Assembly (NCBI RefSeq): GCF_016019885.1
Contig: NZ_JAEANY010000003.1
Span: forward strand, 62,001-126,000
Length of the DNA stretch: 64,000 bases
Direction of reading: 5' to 3'
Source: Aurantiacibacter sediminis
GTDB taxonomy: Bacteria; Pseudomonadota; Alphaproteobacteria; Sphingomonadales; Sphingomonadaceae
Part shown: one piece after another, positions 42,279 to 51,003 of the stretch
How positions within the stretch are numbered: the stretch's first letter is position 1
Layout: every line of letters begins with the position of its first letter
Position numbers and translations under genes: made by a program
Notes under the pieces: model-generated
The model's database searches: none
What the model saw: only the letters and a program-made list of their open reading frames with translations
Told to the model about the DNA's origin: nothing

Positions 42279-43604
42279 TTGTACGATTCACGACATCTCC
42301 TGAAAGTCCGGCGTTTCCTGCCGCTTTTCGTCACCCAGCTGCTCAATGCTTTCAATGACAATCTGTACAAGACCACGATGGTCTTCTTCGTGGTCTACAC
42401 GGTCTATAATTCTGCCGATGCGGAGCTGATGTTCTCCAGCGTGGCGTCTGGTGTCTTTATCCTCCCCTTCTTCCTGCTGTCCGCCATTGCCGGGCAATTG
42501 GCCGACATGCGCGACAAGGCGATGCTGATCAGGCGGATCAAATTTGCCGAGGTCATATTGATGCTGATTGGCGCCGCTGGCCTGTTCATGGCGTGGTACG
42601 GCATAGCGGTCGACACGATCGCGATCCCGCTGCTGATGCTGACGCTGTTCGGCACAGGCGTGCAGTCGGCGTTTTTCGGCCCGATCAAATACGCAATCCT
42701 TCCGCAGCATCTTAAGCGTGACGAGGTTCTCGCGGGCACAGGTTTAGTCGAAGCCGGAACATATATCGCGATCATGAGCGGCGTGATCCTTGCAGGCGTG
42801 CTGTCGGAACGCGTCGAAATTGCGGCCTTCGCTATCATCGGTTTCGCGCTGATCGGCTATCTGGTCGCTCGGCAAGTGCCGCCTGCTCCGCCGCAGGGCG
42901 AGATCGAGGCGATCGACTTCAATCCTTTCACTTCATCCTGGCGGATGATCAATCATATCAGGAAGCACCGCGAGGTTTTCTATGCAATCATCGCGATCAG
43001 CTTTTTCTGGACGATAGGCTCGGTCCTGTTCATCCAGTTCCCGCCGCTCGCGAAGAACGTGCTCTATGCCGATGCGCGAGTGGCGAGCCTGTTCCTCGTC
43101 TTCTTTTCCATCGGCGTAGCGATTGGATCGGTGGCGGTGAACATGCTGCTGAAAGGCCGGGTGTCGGCGCGATACTCGCCGATTTCCGTCACACTGATGG
43201 GCGTCATGGTCACCGCGTTCTACTTCGTGTGCCGCGCGTGGAACGCGATGGTGGAAGACGAAACACTAATGGATATCGCGACTTTCCTCACCTACCCCCT
43301 CGCCTGGGCGGTGCTGGCCAGCCTGCTGCTGGTGGCGATTTTCGGCGGGATGTTCGTGGTGCCGCTTTACGCCTTCCTCACAACAAAAGTGCCCAAATCG
43401 CAGACCAGCCGCGCCGTCGCTGCGAACAACATCATCAATTCAGGTGCCATGGTGGTGGGTGCGCTGCTGGCGCTCGCGCTCAGCGCGATGGGCGTGCCGC
43501 TCGCCGAACAATTGCTGCTTAGCGCAGGCATGTGCGCGATTTCAGCGTGGCTCGGGCGGATGCTCTACCGCGCGGAAACCGGCGAAATCGCTCTTGACGA
43601 TTAA
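42279..43604 (+). CDS. MFS transporter, LplT-like (lysophospholipid flippase type)
   Basis: 441 residues with about 12 membrane segments. The N-terminal VTQLLNAFNDNLYKTTMVFF matches the lysophospholipid transporter group (cf. the FNDN motif of LplT), and GPIKYAILPQHL is also typical. LplT homologues move lysophospholipids across the inner membrane for re-acylation; in many genomes they are fused or next to an acyltransferase. None is present here. Start is TTG at 42279. It is divergent from pgsA, so both lipid genes could share control. Confidence 0.85.
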   Translation: MYDSRHLLKVRRFLPLFVTQLLNAFNDNLYKTTMVFFVVYTVYNSADAELMFSSVASGVFILPFFLLSAIAGQLADMRDKAMLIRRIKFAEVILMLIGAAGLFMAWYGIAVDTIAIPLLMLTLFGTGVQSAFFGPIKYAILPQHLKRDEVLAGTGLVEAGTYIAIMSGVILAGVLSERVEIAAFAIIGFALIGYLVARQVPPAPPQGEIEAIDFNPFTSSWRMINHIRKHREVFYAIIAISFFWTIGSVLFIQFPPLAKNVLYADARVASLFLVFFSIGVAIGSVAVNMLLKGRVSARYSPISVTLMGVMVTAFYFVCRAWNAMVEDETLMDIATFLTYPLAWAVLASLLLVAIFGGMFVVPLYAFLTTKVPKSQTSRAVAANNIINSGAMVVGALLALALSAMGVPLAEQLLLSAGMCAISAWLGRMLYRAETGEIALDD

Positions 43605-43807
43605 CCGAAGAAAGTGAGCGTCGCGACGAAGCCTGCGGTGTAGGTCGCGGCAACCGTTTCCATGTCCTTGCGCGTCAGGCCGAGCTTCATGCGCCACGGA
43701 ACCATCCGCTCCACTTCATTGGCGCGGTGCAGCACATGCGGTGGAAGCGAGGCCCGGAAAGGGTGGCGGGCCGACTCATCGGTAAGGACCAGTGAACGTC
43801 TCATCAT
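43601..43807 (-). CDS. Small protein of unknown function
   Basis: 68 residues. A charged N-terminal part (RRSLVLTDESARHPF) and a C-terminal weakly hydrophobic end (VAATYTAGFVATLTFFG) that could be a tail anchor. Its stop overlaps the LplT-like stop by four bases on the other strand. No family recognised. A CtrA-box-like pair lies just upstream. The ORF is short, so it may still be spurious, but length, start and promoter-like signal make it plausible. Confidence 0.45.
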   Translation of the reverse strand: MMRRSLVLTDESARHPFRASLPPHVLHRANEVERMVPWRMKLGLTRKDMETVAATYTAGFVATLTFFG

Positions 43808-43813
43808 TCGGTC

Positions 43814-43828
43814 TTAACCTTTTGCTAA
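43814..43828 (-). promoter_or_regulatory. CtrA-box-like site
   Basis: TTAACC (43814-43819) and CTAACC (43825-43830) give TTAA-N7-CTAA, one base off the CtrA consensus TTAA-N7-TTAA. It lies 7 bases upstream of the 68-residue gene. CtrA is the cell-cycle regulator of alphaproteobacteria; its presence in this genome is assumed, not shown. Confidence 0.3.
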
Positions 43829-43932
43829 CCATTTTGGGTATCGCACGAATTTAGCTGTCCAAACACGGGACGGATCGCGTTCTGCCCGGATATTTCTGTG
43901 GATGAAGGGGTTGGCGAAAGCCGCTCGTCTCT

Positions 43933-43948
43933 GGTTGCAGCTGCAACC
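43933..43948. promoter_or_regulatory. Perfect 16-bp palindrome before the TPP enzyme gene
   Basis: GGTTGCAGCTGCAACC is a perfect, uninterrupted inverted repeat whose end is 21 bases before the ATG of the TPP enzyme. A dimeric repressor or activator site is likely. No regulator gene is adjacent. Confidence 0.55.
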
Positions 43949-43969
43949 GGTCAGGGCTAACCATCCGGC

Positions 43970-45637
43970 ATGACGACATCCGCCACTCGCAGCGCATCGC
44001 GCCTGCTGATCGATTGCCTTGTTGAACAGGGCTGTGACCGCGTTTTCACCGTGCCGGGCGAAAGCTTCCTGCCTGCACTCGATGCTTTGGCCGAGACGGA
44101 TGCAATCGATACCGTGACTTGCCGTCAGGAAGGCGGCGTAACCTTCATGGCCTGCGCAGATGGCGCGATGACCGGCAGGCCCGGCGTGGCTTTCGTCACC
44201 CGCGGCCCGGGCGCGACAAACGCGAGCATCGGCGTGCATGTCGCCATGCAGGATTCGCAGCCGATGATCCTGTTTGTGGGCGATGTTGATCGCAGGATGA
44301 AGGACCGCGAAGGTTTCCAAGAAGTCGACTTCCCGGCGTTCTTCGGCCCAATCGCCAAATGGGCCGCCAAGATCGACCATGCCGACCGTATTCCCGAATA
44401 TGTCGCTCGCGCCTGGTCGACGGCGATTTCGGGCCGCCCTGGCCCGGTGGTGCTCGCCCTTCCGGAAGACATGCTGCACGAAGAAGATGTCACTGCACCG
44501 GTCCGCCCAGCCGTCACCAAGCCCGCACAGGCGCCCTGCCCCGATGCCATGGCGACGATGATGCGGATGATCGGCGATGCGGCGTCCCCAGTCGCCATCG
44601 TCGGCGGAGCGGGCTGGAATGAGCGCACGCGCCATTACTTCACCGAATTTGCCGAGCGGATCGGCCTTCCGGTTGCGACGGCTTTCCGGCGGCAGGATGC
44701 GATATCGCCCTCCTCCAGCGTCTATGCCGGCAATCTCGGCTACGGCCCCAATCCCAAGCTGACAAGCCGCGTAAAAGACGCCGATCTGCTAATTGTCGTG
44801 GGCGCGCGAATGGGTGAGGCGACGACCGATGGCTATGCGCTGGTCACGCCCGATCACCCCGATCAGGCGCTCGTGCATATCCATCCAGACCCTAACGAGC
44901 TTGGCCGCGTATATCGCACGGACCTGCCGATTTGTGCGGATATGCCCGAATTCGCCGAATGCGCAGCTCTTTGGGAAGATGAGGACATCATTGCATTCGA
45001 CGCCGGACCTACCGCCCACGCCGAATGGCTCGAATGGAATACGCCGCGCGAGGAAGCGCAGTTCACACTCGATCTGGCACTTGCCATGCGCAAGGCGCGC
45101 GAGCTGCTTCCGCTGGACAGCATCATCTGCAACGGCGCTGGCAATTTTGCGGGCTGGTGGCACCGCTACTGGCCCTACGCGGGATATCCATCGCAACTCG
45201 CGCCAACTGCTGGGGCGATGGGATACGGTGTGCCCGCAGCTGTCGCCGCCGCGCGCCGCTTCCCCGATCGCACGGTCGTTGCCGCTGCCGGGGATGGCGA
45301 TTTCCTGATGAATGCGCAGGAGCTGGCGACCGCTGCGCAATACAATCTGGACGTGCTGGTGATCGTCTTCGACAACAGCACCTACGGCACTATCCGGATG
45401 CACCAGGAACGCGAATATCCGGGGCGCGAGGCTTCAACGCACCTCGTCAATCCCGACTTCGCGCTGATGGCGCAGAGCTATGGCGGTTGGTGCCAGCGGG
45501 CGGAAACCAACGCCGAGTTCGATGCCGCGCTGGAAGAGGCGATGAGCCGCAAGGGCATTCGCCTAATTCATTGCATTACCGATATCGAGCAGCTTTCCGC
45601 GGCAGGAGCGACAGTGAGCGGCTTGCGCGAACGCTGA
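43970..45637 (+). CDS. Thiamine-pyrophosphate enzyme, acetolactate-synthase-like
   Basis: 555 residues. N-terminal Pyr domain with VFTVPGESFLPALDAL and RQEGGVTFMACADG; central FAD/DHAP-like domain; C-terminal PP domain with GDGDFLMNAQELATAAQYN (TPP-binding GDG...N) and DNSTYGTIRMHQE. The family includes acetolactate synthase, glyoxylate carboligase, benzoylformate decarboxylase and related enzymes. No small regulatory subunit (ilvN) is next to it, so biosynthetic acetolactate synthase is unlikely. Substrate not identifiable. It is a single gene with a 16-bp operator-like palindrome upstream. Confidence 0.88.
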   Translation: MTTSATRSASRLLIDCLVEQGCDRVFTVPGESFLPALDALAETDAIDTVTCRQEGGVTFMACADGAMTGRPGVAFVTRGPGATNASIGVHVAMQDSQPMILFVGDVDRRMKDREGFQEVDFPAFFGPIAKWAAKIDHADRIPEYVARAWSTAISGRPGPVVLALPEDMLHEEDVTAPVRPAVTKPAQAPCPDAMATMMRMIGDAASPVAIVGGAGWNERTRHYFTEFAERIGLPVATAFRRQDAISPSSSVYAGNLGYGPNPKLTSRVKDADLLIVVGARMGEATTDGYALVTPDHPDQALVHIHPDPNELGRVYRTDLPICADMPEFAECAALWEDEDIIAFDAGPTAHAEWLEWNTPREEAQFTLDLALAMRKARELLPLDSIICNGAGNFAGWWHRYWPYAGYPSQLAPTAGAMGYGVPAAVAAARRFPDRTVVAAAGDGDFLMNAQELATAAQYNLDVLVIVFDNSTYGTIRMHQEREYPGREASTHLVNPDFALMAQSYGGWCQRAETNAEFDAALEEAMSRKGIRLIHCITDIEQLSAAGATVSGLRER

Positions 45638-45640
45638 GGC

Positions 45641-46387
45641 TCAGCGCATCGTCATCCCGCCATCGACCATATATTGCGATCCGGTCACGTAGCTGGCGTG
45701 GTCGCTGAGCAGAAATAGAGCGACCTGCGCCGATTCCTCCGCCGTGCCGAACCGGCCGAGCGGGACCTGCTCCTTGATCATGTCGCTGAAGTTCTCGATC
45801 TCGTCTTCACTGAGATCCATGCCATCGAAGAAATTCGTCTCGATCGGCCCCGGCGCGATGGAGTTGACGCGAATATTTTTCTCCGCGAGCGCCGCGGCCC
45901 AGCTGCGAACCAGTGCGGTGACAGCAGCCTTGGTCGCCGCATAAACCGCACCCTGCGCCTGTCCGAGATAAGGCGAAACGGAGGCCGTCACGACGACCGA
46001 GGCATCTTTATTCAGATGCGGGATCAGCTTCGCCATCTGCAGCACCGGACCGCGTACATTGACATTGTTCATCGCATCGAAGGTGTCGGATGTCACATCC
46101 TCATTCGGCTCGAACTTACCGAAGCCGGCATTGAGCCAAAGGCCGTCGAGGCCGCCCATGTCTTTCGCTCTTTCAGCCAGTTCCTGAGCCGCGGCAGGGT
46201 CGGACGCGTCATTCCGCAGTACAAGCGACTCCGGAGGGAGCGAACGCCCAGCTTCATCGAGGTGATCCTGGCTCGTGCCGGTCACGCCCACTTCGCCGCC
46301 TTCATCGACGATCATCTTTGCGCCAGCGAGGCCCATGCCGCTCGTGCCGCCGGTGATAAGAATGCGTTTGCCTGTAAACCTGCCCAT
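45641..46387 (-). CDS. SDR family oxidoreductase
   Basis: 248 residues, classical short-chain dehydrogenase. Cofactor loop ILITGGTSGMGLAG, WLNAGFG (NNAG-like), catalytic Ser in VVVTASVSPY and YAATKAA (YxxxK). The C-terminal VTGSQYMVDGGMTMR is typical. ATG 46387 follows AGGAG, rejecting the longer frame to 46447. An EcfG-type promoter lies 33 bases upstream, and its neighbour is the CsbD gene with the same kind of promoter. Substrate unknown. Confidence 0.9.
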   Translation of the reverse strand: MGRFTGKRILITGGTSGMGLAGAKMIVDEGGEVGVTGTSQDHLDEAGRSLPPESLVLRNDASDPAAAQELAERAKDMGGLDGLWLNAGFGKFEPNEDVTSDTFDAMNNVNVRGPVLQMAKLIPHLNKDASVVVTASVSPYLGQAQGAVYAATKAAVTALVRSWAAALAEKNIRVNSIAPGPIETNFFDGMDLSEDEIENFSDMIKEQVPLGRFGTAEESAQVALFLLSDHASYVTGSQYMVDGGMTMR

Positions 46388-46419
46388 GCCAAATCTCCTA
46401 TGTGGGAATATGCTTGGGC

Positions 46420-46445
46420 AACGGGCCTGCCGCGCGCGCGGTTCC
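46420..46445 (-). promoter_or_regulatory. EcfG-type stress promoter for the SDR gene
   Basis: On the minus strand GGAAC (46445-46441), exactly 17 bases, CGTT (46423-46420). The -10 lies 33 bases before the ATG at 46387, with AGGAG between, the same layout as the promoter of the DHS-like gene. Confidence 0.55.
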
Positions 46446-46449
46446 ACGA

Positions 46450-46480
46450 AAAAGGGCCACGCTTTGCGCGCGGCCCTTTT
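46450..46480 (-). terminator. Intrinsic terminator after the CsbD gene
   Basis: AAAAGGGCC (46450-46458) and GGCCCTTTT (46472-46480) pair perfectly. On the minus strand, downstream of CsbD, the stem ends with TTTTT, a typical Rho-independent terminator. It lies just upstream of the SDR promoter. Confidence 0.8.
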
Positions 46481-46506
46481 CGGTAATCATTGTTGAAGAG
46501 CAGCGA

Positions 46507-46677
46507 TCAGATGTCGTTGCCCATTTTGCCTTTGACTTCGCCCTTTAACTGCTGGCCCTTGCCCTTGGCTTCCTGCTGCTTGCCTTCTGCCTTGGTTTCC
46601 GGATCGTCGGACTTCTGCTTGGCTTTGCCTACGGCTTCGTTGACGTTGCCCTTAACTTTGTCGGTGAATTCACCCAT
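46507..46677 (-). CDS. CsbD family stress protein
   Basis: 56 residues, highly charged with Lys/Glu/Gln/Gly and the CsbD core KVKGNVNEAVGKAKQKSDD. CsbD-like proteins are small stress-induced proteins of unknown molecular role. ATG 46677 has GGAG upstream, giving 56 residues; the longer frame to 46722 would lengthen it by 15 residues without family match. An exact EcfG-type promoter lies 54 bases upstream, and a terminator follows, so it is a monocistronic stress gene. Confidence 0.88.
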   Translation of the reverse strand: MGEFTDKVKGNVNEAVGKAKQKSDDPETKAEGKQQEAKGKGQQLKGEVKGKMGNDI

Positions 46678-46730
46678 GGTTGATCTCCGCAAATTGGTGG
46701 CAGCGGGTATCGCCGCCTTCACACTTTTTC

Positions 46731-46755
46731 AACGGCCCAATGTGGTGATCGTTCC
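46731..46755 (-). promoter_or_regulatory. EcfG-type stress promoter for CsbD
   Basis: On the minus strand GGAAC (46755-46751), exactly 16 bases, CGTT (46734-46731) then G. It matches the sigma-EcfG consensus without mismatch. CsbD-type genes are common members of alphaproteobacterial general stress regulons. Confidence 0.65.
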
Positions 46756-46758
46756 GGT

Positions 46759-47169
46759 TTAGGATTCTGACATCGCTATAATTTTTTTCCATTCTTCAGC
46801 AGTGATTTCAGCAACTGAAAGGCGCGATAGGCGCACCAGCTCGATGCCTTCAAGATCCGGATTGGCCTTGATGGCCTTTAGCGTCACCGGGTTCTCGACT
46901 GGCTTTACCGGCTTCACTTTCACCGTCGGCCATTTACCTTCAGGATCGGTCGGATCAATCAGTCCTGCTTCGCTTACCTCTGCGATGCCGACAATTTCCA
47001 GCCCCTTGTTGGAATGGTAGAAAAAGCACTGGTCGCCCTTCTCCATCGCTTTCAGATTATTCGCGGCGCGATGGTTTCGCACACCGTCCCACACGGTTTC
47101 CTTGTCGCGGTTGAGATCGTCCCAGGAATATTTGAACGGTTCCGATTTTATAAGCCAGTAATTGGGCAA
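46759..47169 (-). CDS. EVE domain-containing protein
   Basis: 136 residues, a single EVE domain of the PUA-like fold (NYWLIKSEPFKYSWDDL at the start, DGVRNHRAANNL, FYHSNKGLEIVGIAEV). EVE/YTH-like domains bind modified nucleotides in RNA or DNA; the ligand here is unknown. The start is TTG at 47169 with a strong AGGAGG upstream. The longer frame to 47223 is rejected. It is alone between CsbD and the divergent GGDEF-EAL gene. Confidence 0.88.
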   Translation of the reverse strand: MPNYWLIKSEPFKYSWDDLNRDKETVWDGVRNHRAANNLKAMEKGDQCFFYHSNKGLEIVGIAEVSEAGLIDPTDPEGKWPTVKVKPVKPVENPVTLKAIKANPDLEGIELVRLSRLSVAEITAEEWKKIIAMSES

Positions 47170-47285
47170 AGTGTCCTCCTGATTGCGCGGCGCAGACCTA
47201 ACCGCTGGAACCGGATTTCGCAATTAACCGATCGTTGAAGATGATGCGGCATAACCGGATGCGAGCTTAGGGGGCATGACTTATC

Positions 47286-48962
47286 TTGTTCGCAAAAGAT
47301 GAGAGCCAGTTGGACGCAGTGGCAGAGGCAAACAGCCTCGCGCCGGCCCAGCGTGACATCGTCACGCTGGGCATCGCCATTGCCGCCATCATACTGTTCG
47401 TCGGAACGGGCGGCATTGTCATGCCGCAAATCGTCCGATCATGGATGGGCACGGGCGCCCCGCCCGACATGCTTCTGACCAATGCAGTGCTGCTCAATAT
47501 CGCCCTCCTGATCTTTGGCTGGCGCCGCTACAAGGATCTACAATGCGAAGTCGAGGAGCGCCGGAAGGCAGAAGCGCGCGCGCGCGAACTGGCAGAGCGC
47601 GATCCGCTCACTGGCAGTCTTAATCGGCGGAGTGGGCCGCCCGCAATCGACAGGCTGCGCGCCGAAGCGCTGGAGTGTGACCAGCATGTCGCGATCCTTC
47701 TTATCGACCTCGACAATTTCAAGCAGATCAATGATTTGCACGGCCATCAGGCAGGCGATACGGTCTTGCAGACACTCACGCAGCGCATTGAGGAAAAGCT
47801 TCCAATCGGCGGCATCCTCATTCGCATCGGCGGCGATGAATTTGCCTGCGCGGTGCCTTTCTCCGCCAATGAGCGCGACAAAGTTAGCGCGTTGGCAGAA
47901 ACGCTCGTCGAGACCGTTTCTGACGAAATTCCTTATAACGAACTGACGCTGTCCGCCACCGTTTCCATCGGCATAGCTCATTCAAACTGCAGCGATGGCG
48001 TGGTGATGACGGCCGACAAGCTGATCCACCGCGCCGATATCGCCATGTATCATGCGAAAAAACGCGGGCGTAATCGCTTCTTCTGGTTCGAGCCACCGAT
48101 GGAAGACGAGCTGCGCTTTCGCAACGAGCTGGAAGTCGGCATCCGTGAAGGCCTCAAAAACGGCGAATTTGTGCCGTTTTATGAGCAACAGGTCGATCTT
48201 GAGACCGGCGACATTGTCGGCTTCGAAATGCTAGCGCGCTGGCGTTCTCCGAAGCTTGGCCTCGTGTCCCCTGAGGTGTTCATCCCGATTGCGGAGGAGA
48301 TCGACCTCATCGGCGAACTTTCCGAAACCCTGATCAAAAAGGCTTTGCGCGACGCGAACGGATGGCATCCGGATATCTCGCTTTCGGTCAATATCTCGCC
48401 AATACAGCTTCGCGATCCTTGGTTCGCGCAAAAGCTGCTGCAAATCCTTGTCGAGATTGGATTTCCCCCTTCTCGACTTGAAATCGAAATCACGGAAAGC
48501 TGTCTGCACGAGAATATCGGCGCAGTGCGCACCATTTTCAGCAGCCTGAAAAATCAGGGCATCCGTATCAGCCTGGATGATTTTGGCACCGGCTATTCGA
48601 GCTTGTCACAGCTGCGCTCGCTGCCATTCGACCGGCTGAAGATCGATCGCAGTTTCGTGACCGAAATCGCGCAGGAAGATGTGAGCAGCGAGCTTGTCCG
48701 CGCTATCGTTTCGCTCGGCAAAGGGCTGTCACTTCCCGTCACGGCAGAGGGCATTGAAAACGGCCGGGTTCAGGACGCGCTGAAGGGCCTCGGCGGGATA
48801 AAGGGTCAGGGCTATCTTTTTGGTCGCCCGGAAGATGCGGGAACGACCCGCAACCGCCTCGCCAAGTTGGGCTTGCTAGCTCGGGACAATGAAGTGGCGC
48901 AACTTCCTTCAACTTCCAGCACGGTGAGCACCGATCAGGTCGATAAGCGCCTGGCAAGCTAG
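47286..48962 (+). CDS. Membrane GGDEF-EAL cyclic-di-GMP protein
   Basis: 558 residues. Two N-terminal membrane segments (about 19-47 and 60-80), then GGDEF with RIGGDEFACAV near residue 180 and an EAL domain in which the signature reads GFEMLARW, followed by NISPIQLR, EITESCL and SLDDFGTGYSSL. Both active-site sets look intact. Start is TTG 47286; TTG 47310 is an alternative. Genes for targets are not nearby. It is the second c-di-GMP protein in the window. Confidence 0.9.
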   Translation: MFAKDESQLDAVAEANSLAPAQRDIVTLGIAIAAIILFVGTGGIVMPQIVRSWMGTGAPPDMLLTNAVLLNIALLIFGWRRYKDLQCEVEERRKAEARARELAERDPLTGSLNRRSGPPAIDRLRAEALECDQHVAILLIDLDNFKQINDLHGHQAGDTVLQTLTQRIEEKLPIGGILIRIGGDEFACAVPFSANERDKVSALAETLVETVSDEIPYNELTLSATVSIGIAHSNCSDGVVMTADKLIHRADIAMYHAKKRGRNRFFWFEPPMEDELRFRNELEVGIREGLKNGEFVPFYEQQVDLETGDIVGFEMLARWRSPKLGLVSPEVFIPIAEEIDLIGELSETLIKKALRDANGWHPDISLSVNISPIQLRDPWFAQKLLQILVEIGFPPSRLEIEITESCLHENIGAVRTIFSSLKNQGIRISLDDFGTGYSSLSQLRSLPFDRLKIDRSFVTEIAQEDVSSELVRAIVSLGKGLSLPVTAEGIENGRVQDALKGLGGIKGQGYLFGRPEDAGTTRNRLAKLGLLARDNEVAQLPSTSSTVSTDQVDKRLAS

Positions 48963-49018
48963 TAGAGTTCGGGTTCCTACCCATTGCGCAACACCGCCCT
49001 GCCCCCTAGGTGGCGGAT

Positions 49019-49834
49019 ATGCGCGTCCCCTTCATCAAGATGCATGGCCTGGGCAATGATTTCATCATGCTCGATGCGCGTGAAACGCCGCTGCCCGGCC
49101 CGCTTGAGAACGCCACGGTCAAGGCATTGGCAGACCGGCGCGAAGGAATTGGCTGCGACCAACTGATCTTAATGGAGCCCGATGACACTGCGACGATCCG
49201 CATGCGCATTTACAATTCCGATGGCGCCGAAGTTGAGGCCTGCGGCAATGGTGCGCGTGCGGCCGGTATGCTGCTTGGTGAAGAAGCGACGATCGCCACG
49301 GCTGGAGGCATGATCGCCACCCGGCCAGATGCGAGCGGTATTTCTGTCGATATGGGCGTGCCGCGTTTCGAGTGGGATGCCATCCCCCTCGCCTATCCAA
49401 TGGATACGGAGCGCCTGCCGCTGGGCTGGGGCACGCTCGAGGCTCCGTTAGCGATCAATGTCGGCAATCCACACGTGGTATTTTTTGTCGATGATGCGGA
49501 TGCAGTACCGCTGGAAGCGCTCGGACCGCAGATCGAGATGGACAGCGTCTTTCCAGAGCGGATTAATGTGAATGTCGCCGAGGTCGTCGAGCGCGCAAGC
49601 ATGCGCCTGCGTGTATGGGAACGCGGTGCTGGCCTGACCCGCGCTTGTGGGACCGGAGCCTGTGCCAGTGCAGTTGCGGCGATGCGGCGTGGCTTGGTGG
49701 ATCGCGAAGTGACCGTCCACCTGCCCGGCGGCCCTCTCATCATAGCTTGGGGCGACGACGATCGCATCATCATGACCGGCGGCGCGACGGAGGCCTTCCG
49801 CGGCACTTTCGCATGGGACGATTACGCCGGATGA
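49019..49834 (+). CDS. dapF: Diaminopimelate epimerase
   Basis: Converts LL- to meso-diaminopimelate for lysine and peptidoglycan. 271 residues. The two catalytic Cys are in EACGNGARAAG and in RACGTGACASA; the N-terminal KMHGLGNDFIMLD is standard. ATG 49019 follows AGGTGG, better than the GTG at 49010. The stop overlaps the mtaB start (ATGA). Confidence 0.96.
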   Translation: MRVPFIKMHGLGNDFIMLDARETPLPGPLENATVKALADRREGIGCDQLILMEPDDTATIRMRIYNSDGAEVEACGNGARAAGMLLGEEATIATAGGMIATRPDASGISVDMGVPRFEWDAIPLAYPMDTERLPLGWGTLEAPLAINVGNPHVVFFVDDADAVPLEALGPQIEMDSVFPERINVNVAEVVERASMRLRVWERGAGLTRACGTGACASAVAAMRRGLVDREVTVHLPGGPLIIAWGDDDRIIMTGGATEAFRGTFAWDDYAG

Positions 49835-51003
49835 GCGCCGAGGTCATTTCGCTGGGCTGCCGCCTCAATATCGCCGAGAGCGAGCGTATTCGCGACATGA
49901 TGTCGGGCGAAGACGATGTCGTCGTCGTCAATAGCTGCGCGGTGACCATGGAGGCTGTCCGCCAGACCCGGCAGGCCATTCGCCGCGCGCGCAAGGCTCG
50001 GCCCGATGCGCGGCTGCTGGTGACAGGCTGCGCCGCCGATATCGAGCGCGAGCAGCTGGCCGCCATGCCCGAAGTCGATGGGCTGGTGCCGAACACCCAA
50101 AAGCTCGATGCACGCGCATGGAACGTGCCCGAACGCGCCGAGCCTGCACCCAAACAGCGCACCCGCGCCTTTATTGCGGTGCAGAATGGCTGCGATCATG
50201 CCTGCACCTTCTGCGTAATCCCGCAGGGCCGTGGTGCAAGCCGCTCCATGACCATCCCCGCCGTGCTGCGCGAAGTGGAGCGGCATCTCGAACAGGGCGC
50301 GCCCGAAATCGTGCTGACGGGTGTCGATGTGACGTCATGGGGCCATGACCTCCCCGGCACGCCGCCGCTCGGCGATCTGGTTGCCGCCGTGCTGGACGCA
50401 TTCCCGGATTTGCGACGCCTGCGCATGTCCTCGATCGACGGGGCCGAAGTCGATTCCAGGCTGTTCCATCTCTTCGCGAGCGAGCCGCGCGTGATGCCGC
50501 ATCTGCATCTCTCGCTACAGCATGGTGCCGATCTCATTCTCAAACGCATGAAGCGCCGCCATTCACGCGCCGATGCTCTGGTGCTTGTCAGCGGCTTGCG
50601 GGAGCGCCGCCCCGAACTGGTCATGGGGGCCGATATCATCGCCGGCTTCCCGACTGAATCGGAAGCGCATCACGCCGATAATCTCAGCATCATCCGCGAG
50701 CTGCGGATTGTGCACGGCCATATCTTCCCATATTCACCGCGTCCCAACACGCCTGCGGCGCGCATGCCGCAGCTGGACAAGGGCCTGATCAAGGAGCGTG
50801 CGGCCGAACTGCGCGCGGCTGTTGGCGCAGTTCGCAATGAGTTTCTGGAAAGCCTTGTAGGCACTCCGCTCAGCGTCCTCGCCGAACGCGACGGCTGCGG
50901 CTATGCCGAAAACTTCGCCCGCGTCGCTTTGCCCGCGAGCACCGAAGCGGGCACAATCGCGACCATCACTCCGCAATCAATCGAGGAAGGCATTCTCACG
51001 TGA
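49831..51003 (+). CDS. mtaB: tRNA methylthiotransferase MtaB
   Basis: Radical-SAM enzyme that adds a methylthio group to N6-threonylcarbamoyladenosine-37 of tRNA. 390 residues. The N-terminal cluster Cys are in SLGCRLN, NSCAVT and VTGCAA; the radical-SAM motif CDHACTFCVIPQGRG is complete near residue 123. A TRAM-like end is short. ATG 49831 overlaps dapF by four bases; the much longer frame from 49615 is antisense-like extension. It overlaps ftsY by GTGA. Confidence 0.93.
   Translation: MSAEVISLGCRLNIAESERIRDMMSGEDDVVVVNSCAVTMEAVRQTRQAIRRARKARPDARLLVTGCAADIEREQLAAMPEVDGLVPNTQKLDARAWNVPERAEPAPKQRTRAFIAVQNGCDHACTFCVIPQGRGASRSMTIPAVLREVERHLEQGAPEIVLTGVDVTSWGHDLPGTPPLGDLVAAVLDAFPDLRRLRMSSIDGAEVDSRLFHLFASEPRVMPHLHLSLQHGADLILKRMKRRHSRADALVLVSGLRERRPELVMGADIIAGFPTESEAHHADNLSIIRELRIVHGHIFPYSPRPNTPAARMPQLDKGLIKERAAELRAAVGAVRNEFLESLVGTPLSVLAERDGCGYAENFARVALPASTEAGTIATITPQSIEEGILT

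Noticed and set aside
47208-47240. GGAAC ... CGTT before the GGDEF-EAL gene
   Set aside because: The spacer is 21 bases, too long for an EcfG promoter (16-17).
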